Below are positions 31,925-43,250 of a stretch of 64,000 bases of DNA, in pieces; positions within the stretch are counted from its first letter, which is position 1, and each line of letters begins with the position of its first letter. The position numbers and the translations under genes were made by a program. The notes under the pieces were generated by a model. The model was not told the DNA's origin. It did not search any database and was given only the letters and a program-made list of their open reading frames with translations. Source of the stretch: an uncultured Cycloclasticus sp. (GTDB taxonomy: Bacteria; Pseudomonadota; Gammaproteobacteria; Methylococcales; Cycloclasticaceae); the NCBI GenBank assembly GCA_913057515.1, contig CAJXOJ010000010.1:1-64000 (forward strand). Direction: 5' to 3'.

Positions 31925-32460
31925 GCTGACGAGTTTGCTACGTATTGAAAGAGCGCCTGATAGCTTTCGCTGATGACAGATAAAGAGAAAGCGGCATTGG
32001 CAGGGCTGGGGTTTGGTGTGACATAAACGGGCTTGTTATTGATCGTCCAGGTTTGCAAACCCCACTCAATAGAGTGTTTTTTATCAAGGCTGTATTGAAG
32101 GTATTTTTGACAGGTTAATTTACCGTGAAACCAAATGATACGCGGCTGAAGCTCACTAATAAGTTGATATAAACGTGGACTGGCGTTGCGGTAATCCGTC
32201 GCATTTAAATCCTTGCAGCCGGCGGTTGGGCGTTTAACTAGGTCTGTAAAACCGATGTGATATTTTGTGTGTAAACGATGACAGCTTTGAAGGCTGGGTG
32301 TGAGATCTTCGTCAAAAAAACCACAGTCATTAAGTGCTTTCCAGAAACGATTTCTAGGGTTGGCAAAATAGAACCCCGCTTTTACCGATGGGATAGAAGG
32401 GTTTAAACCGACCGATAAAAGGGCTAAATGCTTGCTTAAGATATCTGGAAGAGTCTCCAT
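31918..32460 (-). CDS. mug: Mug-type G/U mismatch DNA glycosylase
   Basis: A 180-residue member of the uracil-DNA glycosylase superfamily, closest to the Mug/TDG group: GLNPSIPSVKAGFYFANPRNRFWKAL matches the GINPG...G.hfa.P.NRFW active-site motif and VTPNPSPANAAFS the second motif. It removes U or modified bases mispaired with G. It lies 2 bases after the rhodanese gene and overlaps dtd by 7, so the three form one unit. Confidence 0.88.
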   Translation of the reverse strand: METLPDILSKHLALLSVGLNPSIPSVKAGFYFANPRNRFWKALNDCGFFDEDLTPSLQSCHRLHTKYHIGFTDLVKRPTAGCKDLNATDYRNASPRLYQLISELQPRIIWFHGKLTCQKYLQYSLDKKHSIEWGLQTWTINNKPVYVTPNPSPANAAFSLSVISESYQALFQYVANSSAC

Positions 32461-32462
32461 GG

Positions 32463-32783
32463 TTAGTACGTTGGCATCAACCTATCAACATCAGCTGCCC
32501 AAGCATTAACACCGCCAATAAGATTGGTTATGTCGTTAAAGCCGTTTTGCAGAAGAAATTGGGCGACTTGTTGGCTTCTCATCCCATGATGGCAAATGGT
32601 AATAATAGCGGTATCTTTTGGAAGCTGGTCTAAGCGGTTAGGGATGCTTTGCATGGGCATTAGCTGGCTGTTTGGAATGTGACAAATCTCAAATTCCTGA
32701 GGCTCTCTCACATCAAGTAGAAACAGAGTGGTATCAGGGTTTTCAATGAGTAAACTTAGTTCACTTGCAGTCATCGTTTTCAT
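32463..32783 (-). CDS. Single-domain rhodanese
   Basis: A 106-residue rhodanese with the persulfide-forming cysteine in the loop ITICHHGMRSQQVAQFL and the CH2A-type LLDVREPQEFEICHIPNSQLMP. It probably transfers sulfane sulfur in the cytoplasm; the CxxGxRS loop is of the GlpE/YgaP type. It is divergent from thiC across 97 bases. Confidence 0.9.
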   Translation of the reverse strand: MKTMTASELSLLIENPDTTLFLLDVREPQEFEICHIPNSQLMPMQSIPNRLDQLPKDTAIITICHHGMRSQQVAQFLLQNGFNDITNLIGGVNAWAADVDRLMPTY

Positions 32784-32832
32784 AGTACTAAAGGCCTTGT
32801 TATTAGAAATTTATTATAGCAGTGTGTGATAA

Positions 32833-34746
<1,914 letters not shown>

Positions 34747-34854
34747 CTGCTATGCAGGTGTAAAGCGTGTAGTTGATTTAGCTTAGTTTCATCTTACGCA
34801 ATTTAAACCATGGTCTATACTCCATGTAGAAAATTAACTCTACGAAGGTTATAA

Positions 34855-36879
34855 ATGAAAAGAATGCTGGCTCCAGCTATAGCTTTGATGAGCGCGCTCA
34901 CCTATCCTAAAAAGGTGATGATGGTCTCTATCTTGTTCATCGTGCCATTGGTGGTTGTATCGTTACTCTTAAAAGCTGAGCTGGATGAGAAGGTTGAGGT
35001 CACAGCAAAAGAATTAAAGGGGCTTGAATATGTTCAAGCCGTTCGTCAAATTTATCAACACCTTCCTCAGCACCGAGGGATGGTTAATGCTTTTCGCAAT
35101 GGTGCGGATGAGTTTAAAAGTAAAATTTTAGACAAAAGGCGGGTTATTGCTGCAGATATCAGCGTAATCAATGTTATAGATGAGCGCTATGGTGATGAAT
35201 TTAAAACCTCTACTCAGTGGTTTTCAATCAAGAGAGCTTGGGCAACTATAGAGGCAATGGCGTTTAACGCTCCTGCAGGTGATGTCTTTAGCGCCCATAC
35301 CAAACTAATTGCCCAGGTTTATGCATTATTTGGGCAAATCAGTAACGAATCAGGCTTGGTGCTAGATTCGAGTGTCAATACCTCCTTTTTGATTGATACA
35401 CTTGTCTATCGTCTACCCATGGTAACGGAGAGTTTGGGGCAAGCGCGGGGGCTGGGTGCAGGGGTAGCAGCTTCAAAAGTATTAGGTTTAAAAGACCGAG
35501 TACATCTAGGCATGATAATGGCAAACATTGAGTTAAATTCTGCCCTCGTTGAACAAGGTTTGCAGCTATCCTTTCAAAAAAACGAGGGGCTTGAAGCTAA
35601 ATTAGGCGTGTTATTGACTACAGCAGAAGAAAAAACACAGTCATTTGCTGAAACTATTGGAACAGAGATTTTAGAAGCCACGTCCTTTAACGTAGATTCA
35701 AAATACGTTTTTACCGCAGGAACGGAGGCGATTAAAGCTAATTATGTTTTGTATGATGCCCTAATGCCTGCACTGACCATGCTTCTAAAAGAAAGGGAGA
35801 AGAGGCTTGGTGAAAAGCGTAGCATGCTATTAGCTATGATGTTGATCAGTATGGGATTAGCTGCTTATTTGTTCTTGGGCTTTTATTACGCCATTGTTAG
35901 TGCTATTAGAAATATAGGTGAAGCAGTTGCCCGCATATCAGAAGGTGACTTGACGGTTACCGTTAAGAGCGGCACTAAAGATGAGCTGAAAAGTATTGCT
36001 GACTCATTGAATACGATGGTGTCTCACTTGCATGGAGTGATCGCTGAGTTGGATGCTAACTCATCGATATTGGCAACAGCGTCCAGGCAGCTGTCCGCTT
36101 CGACAGAAAGTGCTAAGGGTGAAGCGTATAACCAGCAGGGACAGGCGGAGGTTATTACTGCATCAATGAAAACAATGGTGAGCAATAACGATGAAATAAT
36201 TGATAAGGCCGCGAGCTTGTCGCATGAAGCTAAAGCAGCAAAGCAGGAAGGCCATGAGGGTGGCAAGGTTATTCGACGTACCATTGATGCGATCGATAGC
36301 CTTGCAATAGAAGTTGGAAGTGCCGCGCAAGTCGTGCTTAAGCTTGAAGAAAGTAGTGATGAGATAGATACGGTGTTAGATGTTATTCGTAACATAGCCG
36401 ACCAAACTAATTTGTTGGCTTTAAATGCAGCCATTGAGGCAGCAAGGGCTGGGGAGCATGGCCGTGGCTTTGCCGTAGTAGCGGATGAAGTGCGAACCTT
36501 GGCAGGACGTACGCAAGAGTCAACTGAGTTGATACAGGAAATGGTGGAGCGTGTGCAGCAAGAAACCAAGCGCTCAGTTGGTGTTATGGAGTCAAATAAA
36601 AAAAATGCAGAACAGATGGCGCTTGGGGCGGTTGATGCATCGGCTTCTATTGGTTTGATAATTGGCAAGGTTGAGCAAATAAGTTCAATGTCGGAAAGCG
36701 TGGCAGAGGCTTCAAATGGTCAGGATTCAGTTGTTAAAGCGGTCGAGAAAAGTGTTGACGGCGTGTCAGTGAGCGCGGATTCCGCAGTCCAAACCTCTGA
36801 TGAAGTGGCGGAGGCTAGTGATGAGTTGGCTCGTTTGGCGACAAAATTAGGGGAGGTTGTTGCACACTTTAAGATTTGA
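34855..36879 (+). CDS. Methyl-accepting chemotaxis protein
   Basis: A 674-residue chemoreceptor: helix at about 20-40, a long helical periplasmic sensor domain (about 45-310) of the nitrate/nitrite-sensing (NIT-like) type with [17 protein letters not shown], a second helix (about 323-345), HAMP (about 345-400) and a methyl-accepting signalling coil with the hairpin tip [33 protein letters not shown]. There is no C-terminal pentapeptide for CheR. A hairpin AAAAGCT...AGCTTTTT at 36911-36944 could end its transcript. The ligand is unknown. Confidence 0.92.
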   Translation: MKRMLAPAIALMSALTYPKKVMMVSILFIVPLVVVSLLLKAELDEKVEVTAKELKGLEYVQAVRQIYQHLPQHRGMVNAFRNGADEFKSKILDKRRVIAADISVINVIDERYGDEFKTSTQWFSIKRAWATIEAMAFNAPAGDVFSAHTKLIAQVYALFGQISNESGLVLDSSVNTSFLIDTLVYRLPMVTESLGQARGLGAGVAASKVLGLKDRVHLGMIMANIELNSALVEQGLQLSFQKNEGLEAKLGVLLTTAEEKTQSFAETIGTEILEATSFNVDSKYVFTAGTEAIKANYVLYDALMPALTMLLKEREKRLGEKRSMLLAMMLISMGLAAYLFLGFYYAIVSAIRNIGEAVARISEGDLTVTVKSGTKDELKSIADSLNTMVSHLHGVIAELDANSSILATASRQLSASTESAKGEAYNQQGQAEVITASMKTMVSNNDEIIDKAASLSHEAKAAKQEGHEGGKVIRRTIDAIDSLAIEVGSAAQVVLKLEESSDEIDTVLDVIRNIADQTNLLALNAAIEAARAGEHGRGFAVVADEVRTLAGRTQESTELIQEMVERVQQETKRSVGVMESNKKNAEQMALGAVDASASIGLIIGKVEQISSMSESVAEASNGQDSVVKAVEKSVDGVSVSADSAVQTSDEVAEASDELARLATKLGEVVAHFKI

Positions 36880-36910
36880 GTCGTGTCAACATCTATCCAT
36901 ATAGATCAGG

Positions 36911-36944
36911 AAAAGCTCTCTATGAGAGATGGATTCAGCTTTTT
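36911..36944 (+). terminator. Possible terminator after the chemoreceptor gene
   Basis: AAAAGCT (36911-36917) can pair with AGCTTTTT (36937-36944) around an inner CTCTATGAGAG hairpin. The run of T is part of the stem, so the case is weak. Confidence 0.3.
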
Positions 36945-37094
36945 GCTGCTGTTATGAGGGCAAAAGTCTTTAGACCACTTGACGGCTTTAAAACAATCAA
37001 AGAAAAACAGCGTACTGAGACATTAACTCTTAAGGCTTGTATCGATGAGTAAATTTTGTGAATGCTTTTTTAGAGCGTTACAGCTAGGTATCTA

Positions 37095-37502
37095 CTAGTC
37101 TCCTCTAGAGTTATCGAGACCTTCTATCATGATTTGAGGTGAATTTTTTGTTATATAACTTATTGTTAGTGAGGTGCGCCGGTGGTCCGCTTCACTATGG
37201 TAGTTAGGTTGCCAGCGGGAGTTTCGGGTGATGTATTGATGGGGACGCAAGGGCTTGTTGTGGATTTCTATAGAGCGACAAGACTTGATGAACCACTTCG
37301 CTGCACTGTCGGGTTTTATATGTAGTAGGCCGTGAAGCTCGACGCCGTTGTGAGCATCCTTAATTTTCATAATTTTACAACTATGCAAGGTGGGTGGTTC
37401 AGTAAAGGGGATATGGATTTTCTTGGCAAGCAATGAACGGGCCGTTTTTTCAAGTTCACTTAAGGTGGTGCTGTTTGATAAACGAGATAAGAAAATATTC
37501 AT
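37095..37502 (-). CDS. Small RRM-like RNA-binding protein (hypothetical)
   Basis: A 135-residue protein. MNIFLSRLSNSTTLSELEKTARSLL reads like an RNP2 strand and the first RRM helix, and GVELHGLLHIKPDSAAKWFIKSCRSIEIHNKPLRPHQYITR like the RNP1 strand, second helix and last strand. The basic tail includes HRRTS. Annotated RNA-binding proteins with this layout (a single degenerate RRM plus a basic DRR-type tail) occur in gammaproteobacteria, but the match is by eye. The start at 37502 has GAAGGAG 8 bases ahead; the longer frame to 37523 is rejected. Confidence 0.55.
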   Translation of the reverse strand: MNIFLSRLSNSTTLSELEKTARSLLAKKIHIPFTEPPTLHSCKIMKIKDAHNGVELHGLLHIKPDSAAKWFIKSCRSIEIHNKPLRPHQYITRNSRWQPNYHSEADHRRTSLTISYITKNSPQIMIEGLDNSRGD

Positions 37503-37704
37503 AGAGGCGACTCCTTCGTGCACAACTACAATTAAATTATAAATGACCAGAGTCCTGTCAGTTTTCTAATCATACGGCCATTATTTTGTAAAAACAAGAC
37601 AGGTGTTTTTTGTCAGTTGAGGGTAGGTTTTTGGCAAGGGACTGCTTTAAAAGTCGGTAAGCGACAACATGTTTAGCTCGAGTTAATTAAGTTATCATCA
37701 CACT

Positions 37705-38517
37705 ATGATTGATATTAACTTAGTGTATAAGCCTCTTCTTGTTGGCTCTGTGCTGGCTATCTTGTGGGTACTCGAAATTATGCTCCCCATGTTTCAATTT
37801 AAGAAAGGGCGTTTAAAGCATGATGCCTTGAACATCATGCTCGGTGTTTTAAATGCGCTTCTAGCGGGTTTTATTTTTGCGGGTTTGCTTTTAACTGTAA
37901 CTGAGTGGGCGGCTAAGGCGCAATTTGGTTTGTTAAACGTATGGGAGCTAAATCCTTGTGTTAATTTATTGCTAGGTTTGCTAATGTTTGATTGTTGGCA
38001 ATATTGCTGGCACAGGCTTAACCATAGCGTTGGTTTTTTGTGGCGTTTTCACGCGGTTCATCACTCTGATGCGAGTATGGATGCCAGTACAGCGGTGCGT
38101 TTTCACATGGTTGAAATAATCTACTCTGCTACTATTCGCTTGTTAGTGTTGCCGCTGCTTGGCTTGAGTCTGGAGCACCTTATTGTGTATGAGCTTATTT
38201 TATTGCCCGTTATATTATTTCACCATAGTAATATAGCGGTACCAGCATTGTTGGATAGATACCTGAGGGGTTTTATCGTGACGCCGCGCATGCACTGGGT
38301 GCATCACTCTCATATCAAAGAGGAAACGGATTCAAATTATTCGAGCTTACTTTCAGTTTGGGATCGTTTATTTGCCAGTTATCATTTAAGAGCGGATGTG
38401 CAGAACATTCGATTTGGCTTAGGTGATGAGTTCGATCAGGAAAATGATGGTAGCTTTATGAGTATGCTGCAGCAACCATTTAAGTCGAGTCTCTACCCAC
38501 CTAGAATAAAAAACTAG
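37705..38517 (+). CDS. Sterol desaturase/fatty acid hydroxylase superfamily protein
   Basis: A 270-residue membrane protein with about five helices and the three di-iron histidine motifs HRLNH, HAVHHS and HWVHHSH, plus the upstream DCWQYCWHR. The superfamily inserts O2 into lipids or sterols to form desaturated or hydroxylated products at the inner membrane. The substrate cannot be read from the sequence; bacterial members act on fatty acids, carotenoids or lipid A-linked acyl chains. It is not in an operon. Confidence 0.88.
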   Translation: MIDINLVYKPLLVGSVLAILWVLEIMLPMFQFKKGRLKHDALNIMLGVLNALLAGFIFAGLLLTVTEWAAKAQFGLLNVWELNPCVNLLLGLLMFDCWQYCWHRLNHSVGFLWRFHAVHHSDASMDASTAVRFHMVEIIYSATIRLLVLPLLGLSLEHLIVYELILLPVILFHHSNIAVPALLDRYLRGFIVTPRMHWVHHSHIKEETDSNYSSLLSVWDRLFASYHLRADVQNIRFGLGDEFDQENDGSFMSMLQQPFKSSLYPPRIKN

Positions 38518-38598
38518 CTAGATAACTCCGTTTGGTTTTTTAATACCTACTTGAACTGGTTAATAAGCACGGTCTGGGTAAATAAATAGCCATTGGGA

Positions 38599-38617
38599 AT
38601 GCTGGTAGTCAGCATTA
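38599..38617. repeat. Perfect hairpin between convergent genes
   Basis: AATGCTG, loop of 5, CAGCATT. No T-tract on either strand. A second wide inverted repeat TGTCGAAA (38623-38630) / TTTCGACA (38653-38660) follows, partly within the methyltransferase stop region. Neither is a standard terminator. Confidence 0.35.
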
Positions 38618-38645
38618 GTTGTGTCGAAATTATTTGGCGCAAGTA

Positions 38646-39257
38646 TTATTTTTTTCGACAAACAAGAGCCAGCCAAGGCTGTTGTGCTCGTGGCTTTCCT
38701 GCAGGTCGATAGTAGTGATCTAGCAACTCAAAACCTGCTTCTTCTAAAAAATGTTGGCTGGCTTCCAGCTCAATATAATGGCCATAACGGTCACCTTGCC
38801 AGCCTTCTGTATTACCACGTGGGTTAGAGCTAAATAAAACGCCTCCTTCACGTAAACAGGCATGAAGTTTTTTTAATACATTGGGAAGCTCATCGCTGGG
38901 TACATGAAACAGACATGCATTGGCAAAAACGCCATCAAACTGATAGTCAGCCAGCTGTATCTGAGTGAAGTTTTGATTAATCGTTGGGCAACCGCTATAT
39001 TCGGCGGCCATTTTGCAAAAAGTGGCAGAGCCATCTAGCCCGGTTGCTTGGTGGCCTAGTGATTTGAAATGTAATAAATCCCTACCTGGGCCGCAGCCTA
39101 AATCCAAAATATCAAGCGCCTTATTTTTCGGTAAAGCAGACAGGAATGCCTGAATATTTTGTGACACATCATGATCTTTAGTACCGAGCCAAAAATCCTC
39201 AGCATGCTTGTCATAATGAGAAATAGTGCGGCTTTCTTTTTTAATTGTATTGTCCAT
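38646..39257 (-). CDS. Class I SAM-dependent methyltransferase
   Basis: A 203-residue methyltransferase with the SAM-binding loop LDLGCGPGRDLLHF near residue 53, acidic LDGSATF after it, and the motif IV/V strand FDGVFANACLFHVP. The substrate is unknown; small cytosolic enzymes of this class modify metabolites or metalloids. It is divergent from uvrD across 77 bases. Confidence 0.87.
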   Translation of the reverse strand: MDNTIKKESRTISHYDKHAEDFWLGTKDHDVSQNIQAFLSALPKNKALDILDLGCGPGRDLLHFKSLGHQATGLDGSATFCKMAAEYSGCPTINQNFTQIQLADYQFDGVFANACLFHVPSDELPNVLKKLHACLREGGVLFSSNPRGNTEGWQGDRYGHYIELEASQHFLEEAGFELLDHYYRPAGKPRAQQPWLALVCRKK

Positions 39258-39334
39258 GCGTGCTATTTTAAAGTTTGTGCTTTGGGTGTCAAACTAGCAG
39301 GACGAAGGCTTTAGATACACGTTAGAATAATCAG

Positions 39335-41500
39335 ATGGATATCACACATATATTAGATGGTTTAAATGATGCTCAGCGCGATGCGGTGAGTGGTGCGGAA
39401 AAGTCGGCGTTAATACTAGCAGGCGCAGGTAGTGGCAAGACGCGGGTGCTGGTACATCGTGTTGCATGGTTAATGCAAGTGGAGGGTGTTTCACCGTACG
39501 CTATTTTGGCTGTTACATTTACCAATAAGGCCGCCGGTGAAATGCGCGAACGGGTGCAATCAATGTTGAAAGTCCCTGTTGGTGGGATGTGGATAGGGAC
39601 GTTTCATGGTATTGCTCACCGTTTACTGAGAATGCATGCGCAGGAGCTGGGTTTGCCTGATGCGTTTCAAGTGCTCGATTCTGATGATCAATTCCGTATG
39701 ATTAAGCGCTTGCTTAAGTCCATGGATGTGGATGACTCACGTTGGCCGCCTCGCCAGGTGCAGTGGTATATTAATTCGCAAAAAGATGAAGGCCGTCGAG
39801 CAGGGCATATTGCCCCGTCGAGCGATCATTTTGAGCAAAAAATGCTGGAAATTTATGCAGAATATGAGCGAGCTTGCCAACGCTCTGGACTGGTTGATTT
39901 TGCTGAACTTCTACTTAGAGCGCATGAGCTATTACGTGATAATGATGAGGTGCGAGCGCACTATCAACAACGCTTTAAACATGTTCTGGTGGACGAGTTT
40001 CAAGACACTAATACCATTCAATATGCGTGGTTACGGCTGCTAACCCAAGAATCAGATAATTTATATGTGGTGGGTGATGACGATCAATCTATTTATGGTT
40101 GGCGTGGTGCGAAAATAGAAAATATTCATCGCTTTCAACAAGATTACCCAGCACATAAAATTGTTCGTTTAGAGCAAAACTACCGCTCGACTAGTACGAT
40201 TCTTAAAGCAGCTAATTCGTTGATTGTTAACAACGATGGTCGCATGGGTAAAGAACTTTGGACCGACGGTGAAGAAGGCGAAAAAATTTCGCTGTATGCA
40301 GGGTATAACGATCAAGACGAAGCACGTTTTGCGGTGGATAGAATCAAAGACTGGGTCAGTAACGGTCATACTCGCGCTGAGTCGGCTATTTTATATCGCT
40401 CCAATGCACAGTCACGTCTATTTGAAGAATATTTGATGGCCGCCGGTATTCCTTACCGAGTGTACGGTGGGCACCGCTTCTTCGAACGTTTGGAGATAAA
40501 AAATGCCTTAGCCTATATGCAGCTTGCTACGCATCATGAAAATGATGCGGCCTTTGAACGTATCGTCAATACACCAACGCGTGGCCTAGGTACGCGGACA
40601 TTAGATATCATTCGTGATCGAGCACGAGCAAATAATATTAGCCTTTGGCAGGCGGCAAATGCTTTGTGTGAAGAGGTTCAATTAAGTGGTCGCGCGTTGA
40701 ATGCACTTACCGGCTTTTTAGCACTTATTCGCCAATTAGTGGTTGATATGCAGTCGATGACATTGCATGAAAAAGTGGAACAAGTGATTAGCCGCTCTGG
40801 GTTAATAGAGCATCATAAAAAGGAAAAAGGTGAAAAGGGTGAGGCGCGTGTAGAAAACTTGGAAGAACTTAGCAATGCGGCTCGGCAGTTTTCGTACGAA
40901 GCAGATGCAGATGAAAACTTAAGTGAACTGGATTCATTTTTGGCGCATGCCGCTTTGGAAGCAGGTGATGCGCAGGGTGATAAGTTTGAAGACTGTGTGC
41001 AATTGATGACCCTGCATTCAGCAAAAGGCTTGGAGTTTCCGTTGGTGTTTTTATCAGGCATGGAAGAAGGTTTGTTTCCCAGCCAGCGCTCGGTTGATGA
41101 TGTAGGTAAATTAGAAGAAGAGCGTCGCTTAGCTTATGTCGGCATTACTCGGGCGATGCAACAATTGTATTTAACCTACGCCGAATCGCGCCGTTTACAT
41201 GGGCAAGAAACCTATCCTATGCCGTCACGCTTTATCAAGGAGATCCCTGCGGACTTAATGCAAGAGGTGCGGCTAGGTGCGCGTGTATCCAGACCGGTAG
41301 CGCCTAGTTACAAAGCGGCAGCGCAAGAGCAGTCGGAGGGTGGTTATAAAATGGGTCAGCGTGTGATGCATGCAAAATTTGGTGAAGGTGTGGTGTTGAA
41401 TCACGAAGGCAGTGGTGCTCAGGCGAGATTACAGGTCAACTTTTCATCTGCAGGAAGTAAATGGCTCATGTTGGCGTATGCCAAACTCGAGAAGCTATAA
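39335..41500 (+). CDS. uvrD: DNA helicase II UvrD
   Basis: A 721-residue superfamily 1A helicase for nucleotide excision and mismatch repair. Walker A is AGAGSGKT (residues 29-36), the Walker B region HVLVDEFQDTN, motif III VVGDDDQSIYGWRGA, motif IV QNYRS, motif V TLHSAKGLEFPLVF and motif VI EERRLAYVGITRA. The C-terminal Tudor-like domain, which in E. coli binds RNA polymerase, is present (GQRVMHAKFGEGVVL). It is complete and typical in length. Confidence 0.96.
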   Translation: MDITHILDGLNDAQRDAVSGAEKSALILAGAGSGKTRVLVHRVAWLMQVEGVSPYAILAVTFTNKAAGEMRERVQSMLKVPVGGMWIGTFHGIAHRLLRMHAQELGLPDAFQVLDSDDQFRMIKRLLKSMDVDDSRWPPRQVQWYINSQKDEGRRAGHIAPSSDHFEQKMLEIYAEYERACQRSGLVDFAELLLRAHELLRDNDEVRAHYQQRFKHVLVDEFQDTNTIQYAWLRLLTQESDNLYVVGDDDQSIYGWRGAKIENIHRFQQDYPAHKIVRLEQNYRSTSTILKAANSLIVNNDGRMGKELWTDGEEGEKISLYAGYNDQDEARFAVDRIKDWVSNGHTRAESAILYRSNAQSRLFEEYLMAAGIPYRVYGGHRFFERLEIKNALAYMQLATHHENDAAFERIVNTPTRGLGTRTLDIIRDRARANNISLWQAANALCEEVQLSGRALNALTGFLALIRQLVVDMQSMTLHEKVEQVISRSGLIEHHKKEKGEKGEARVENLEELSNAARQFSYEADADENLSELDSFLAHAALEAGDAQGDKFEDCVQLMTLHSAKGLEFPLVFLSGMEEGLFPSQRSVDDVGKLEEERRLAYVGITRAMQQLYLTYAESRRLHGQETYPMPSRFIKEIPADLMQEVRLGARVSRPVAPSYKAAAQEQSEGGYKMGQRVMHAKFGEGVVLNHEGSGAQARLQVNFSSAGSKWLMLAYAKLEKL

Positions 41501-41557
41501 CTGAGCACAACGTAAATGTTAAGCAGTGTTTGTGGACATGTGTTTTGAACCGTTTTT

Positions 41558-41593
41558 TTGACGCAGATCAAAATAGTTTGTTAGAGGTATAAA
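41558..41593 (+). promoter_or_regulatory. Candidate FNR/Anr site and promoter
   Basis: TTGAC-GCAG-ATCAA at 41558-41571 differs at one base from the FNR/Anr consensus TTGAT-N4-ATCAA. A TATAAA at 41588-41593 could be the -10, putting the site near position -36 to -38 and so close to the class II activation position. It lies 90 bases ahead of the small protein at 41662. Confidence 0.45.
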
Positions 41594-41661
41594 ATGGCTG
41601 CTTATTGATTGAGTAAGAAGGCGTCGCCGGTTGTCCAAGTAATCGTTATAAGGAGAAATTT

Positions 41662-41934
41662 ATGCTGACCTATGAAGACTGTGTTGATTTGAGTGGTCTG
41701 ACAGATGAAGAGATAGAGGCTATTGCTGAGCACGAACACATCCCTAGAATCCTAGCGCTAGAATTAGGGCATTATTTACTCGAAACCGAAGCGGGGGCTC
41801 CTGCGATCAAAAAGATTATTCTAGATGATATTAGTGAAGCCGAAGCGTGCGGTGATCTTGCTCAATCTGCTAAGCTTAAACTGGTACTTCAGCACTTTGT
41901 TAGCACACACCCCGCTCGTCAAACACGCCGTTGA
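41662..41934 (+). CDS. Small conserved protein of unknown function
   Basis: A 90-residue, mostly helical soluble protein starting MLTYEDCVDLSGLTDEEIEAIAEHEHIP, with an acidic N-terminal half and a basic C-terminus (THPARQTRR). AAGGAG precedes the start. I do not recognise a named family, although similar short proteins occur in marine gammaproteobacteria. It stands alone behind a possible FNR/Anr-controlled promoter and ends in a strong hairpin, which argues for a real, regulated gene. No function is claimed. Confidence 0.7.
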   Translation: MLTYEDCVDLSGLTDEEIEAIAEHEHIPRILALELGHYLLETEAGAPAIKKIILDDISEAEACGDLAQSAKLKLVLQHFVSTHPARQTRR

Positions 41935-41960
41935 TTTAGCTATTTAATCGAACGGCGTGT
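41923..41960. repeat. Long hairpin spanning the stop codon of the small gene
   Basis: ACACGCCGTT-GATT (41923-41936) pairs with AATC (46-49), one bulged G, and AACGGCGTGT (41951-41960), giving about 14 base pairs around a nine-base loop. No T-tract follows on either strand. It may block 3' exonucleases or act in both convergent transcripts. Confidence 0.5.
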
Positions 41961-41987
41961 ACTGAGGATCTAAGAGGTAGGCTACTG

Positions 41988-43034
41988 CTAAAAAGGCATC
42001 GGGTATTGCCTTCTAATGGCCTTAATTCCTTCGTTAACGTCATCGGATAGGCTTAGGTTAATAGACGCAATATTACTTTTTAATTGCTGCATATTGGTTG
42101 CGCCAATTAAATTGGAGCTCACAAAAGGTTGCTGGTTAACAAAAGCCAGAGCCATTTGGCAAACATCTAAATTATGTTTTTTCGCCAATGCAATATAGGC
42201 TTTAATAGTGGCGTCCGTTTGAGCAGATGTACGGTGTTCGACACGCGAATCAATGGCTAAACGTGTCCCCTCTGGCATGGCGCCATCAAGGTATTTACCG
42301 CTGATTAAACCGCGCGTTAGAGGAGACCAAGCCAGTAGGCCACAGTCTTCGTGTAGGCTGATTTCGCTCAGGTCTGGCTCAAAGTGCCGAGCCATTAATG
42401 AGTATTCGTTTTGAATCGACACCATACGCGGTAAATTGTGCTTCTCAGCGAGCTCTAACCACTTAGAGGTTCCCCAAGCTGTTTCGTTAGATAGGCCTAT
42501 ATGGCGGATTTTCCCCGCCTTAATTAGCTCACTGAAGGTTTCAAGAACCTCAATGAAGTTGTCTTCAACGGCTTGTTTGTCAAAGCTTGGCGCATACTCC
42601 CAAATTTGCCCAAAATGATAAGAACCTCGGTTAGGCCAATGCAGTTGATACAGGTCGATATAATCTGTTTGTAAACGTTTTAAACTGTCTTCAACCGCAA
42701 GAAGGATATTTTTTCGGTCAATATAATTATTTCCCTCTCTTACCCAAGGCATGCCCGGCCCTGCAATTTTTGAGGCAAGAATAACCTTTTCTCGATTTTT
42801 ACGAGAGGCAAACCAGTTGCCAATAATCGTTTCAGTTTTACCATAGGTGTCGGCTGAAGGAGGAACAGCGTACATTTCAGCGGTGTCAAAAAAATTAATA
42901 CCCTGCTCAAGTGCATAATCCATTTGCTCAAAGCCTTCATCTTGGGTGTTTTGCCGACCCCAAGTCATGGTGCCTAAGCCAATGAGGCTAATGTCTAGAT
43001 CGGTTCTACCAAGCGGCCTGTATTTCATGTTCAA
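41988..43034 (-). CDS. Aldo/keto reductase (Tas-like)
   Basis: A 348-residue TIM-barrel NADPH reductase. The catalytic tetrad is partly visible: Asp50-Tyr55 in NFFDTAEMYAVPP, Lys84 in ILASKIAG and His in YQLHWPNRG. RLGRTDLDI-like start (YRPLGRTDLDISLIGLGTMTWG) and the final IGATNMQQLKSN match the Tas/AKR group. It reduces aldehydes of unknown identity. It is a single gene; the 216 bases ahead hold nothing obvious beyond its promoter. Confidence 0.92.
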   Translation of the reverse strand: MNMKYRPLGRTDLDISLIGLGTMTWGRQNTQDEGFEQMDYALEQGINFFDTAEMYAVPPSADTYGKTETIIGNWFASRKNREKVILASKIAGPGMPWVREGNNYIDRKNILLAVEDSLKRLQTDYIDLYQLHWPNRGSYHFGQIWEYAPSFDKQAVEDNFIEVLETFSELIKAGKIRHIGLSNETAWGTSKWLELAEKHNLPRMVSIQNEYSLMARHFEPDLSEISLHEDCGLLAWSPLTRGLISGKYLDGAMPEGTRLAIDSRVEHRTSAQTDATIKAYIALAKKHNLDVCQMALAFVNQQPFVSSNLIGATNMQQLKSNIASINLSLSDDVNEGIKAIRRQYPMPF

Positions 43035-43250
43035 TCCTGTCGGTGCGTTAATGATGTATTTGTTACTGTATAAAATAACTTACAACAAAGAAAGCGTTAA
43101 TGCTTCCTTTACCAATTTTTGTATGAGCTCTTGGGTGTATAAAACATTTCTTTATTTTGAATAAAGGAACCACGCATAAAAGCTCTTAAGCACTTTGAGA
43201 AATAACTATTGGTCTCCAGATAAGACTCAGGTATTTATGCTGCTAATGCT

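Noticed and set aside
36024-36668. 214-codon frame on the minus strand inside the chemoreceptor gene
   Set aside because: Shadow of the highly conserved signalling domain; Ser/Ala/Cys-rich artefact sequence.
38621-38827. 68-codon frame overlapping the methyltransferase gene end
   Set aside because: Antisense to a clear methyltransferase gene and without a ribosome site.
43087-43110. Hairpin ahead of the aldo/keto reductase as a terminator
   Set aside because: One mismatch in the stem and its place upstream of the gene argue against a terminator; no neighbour ends there.
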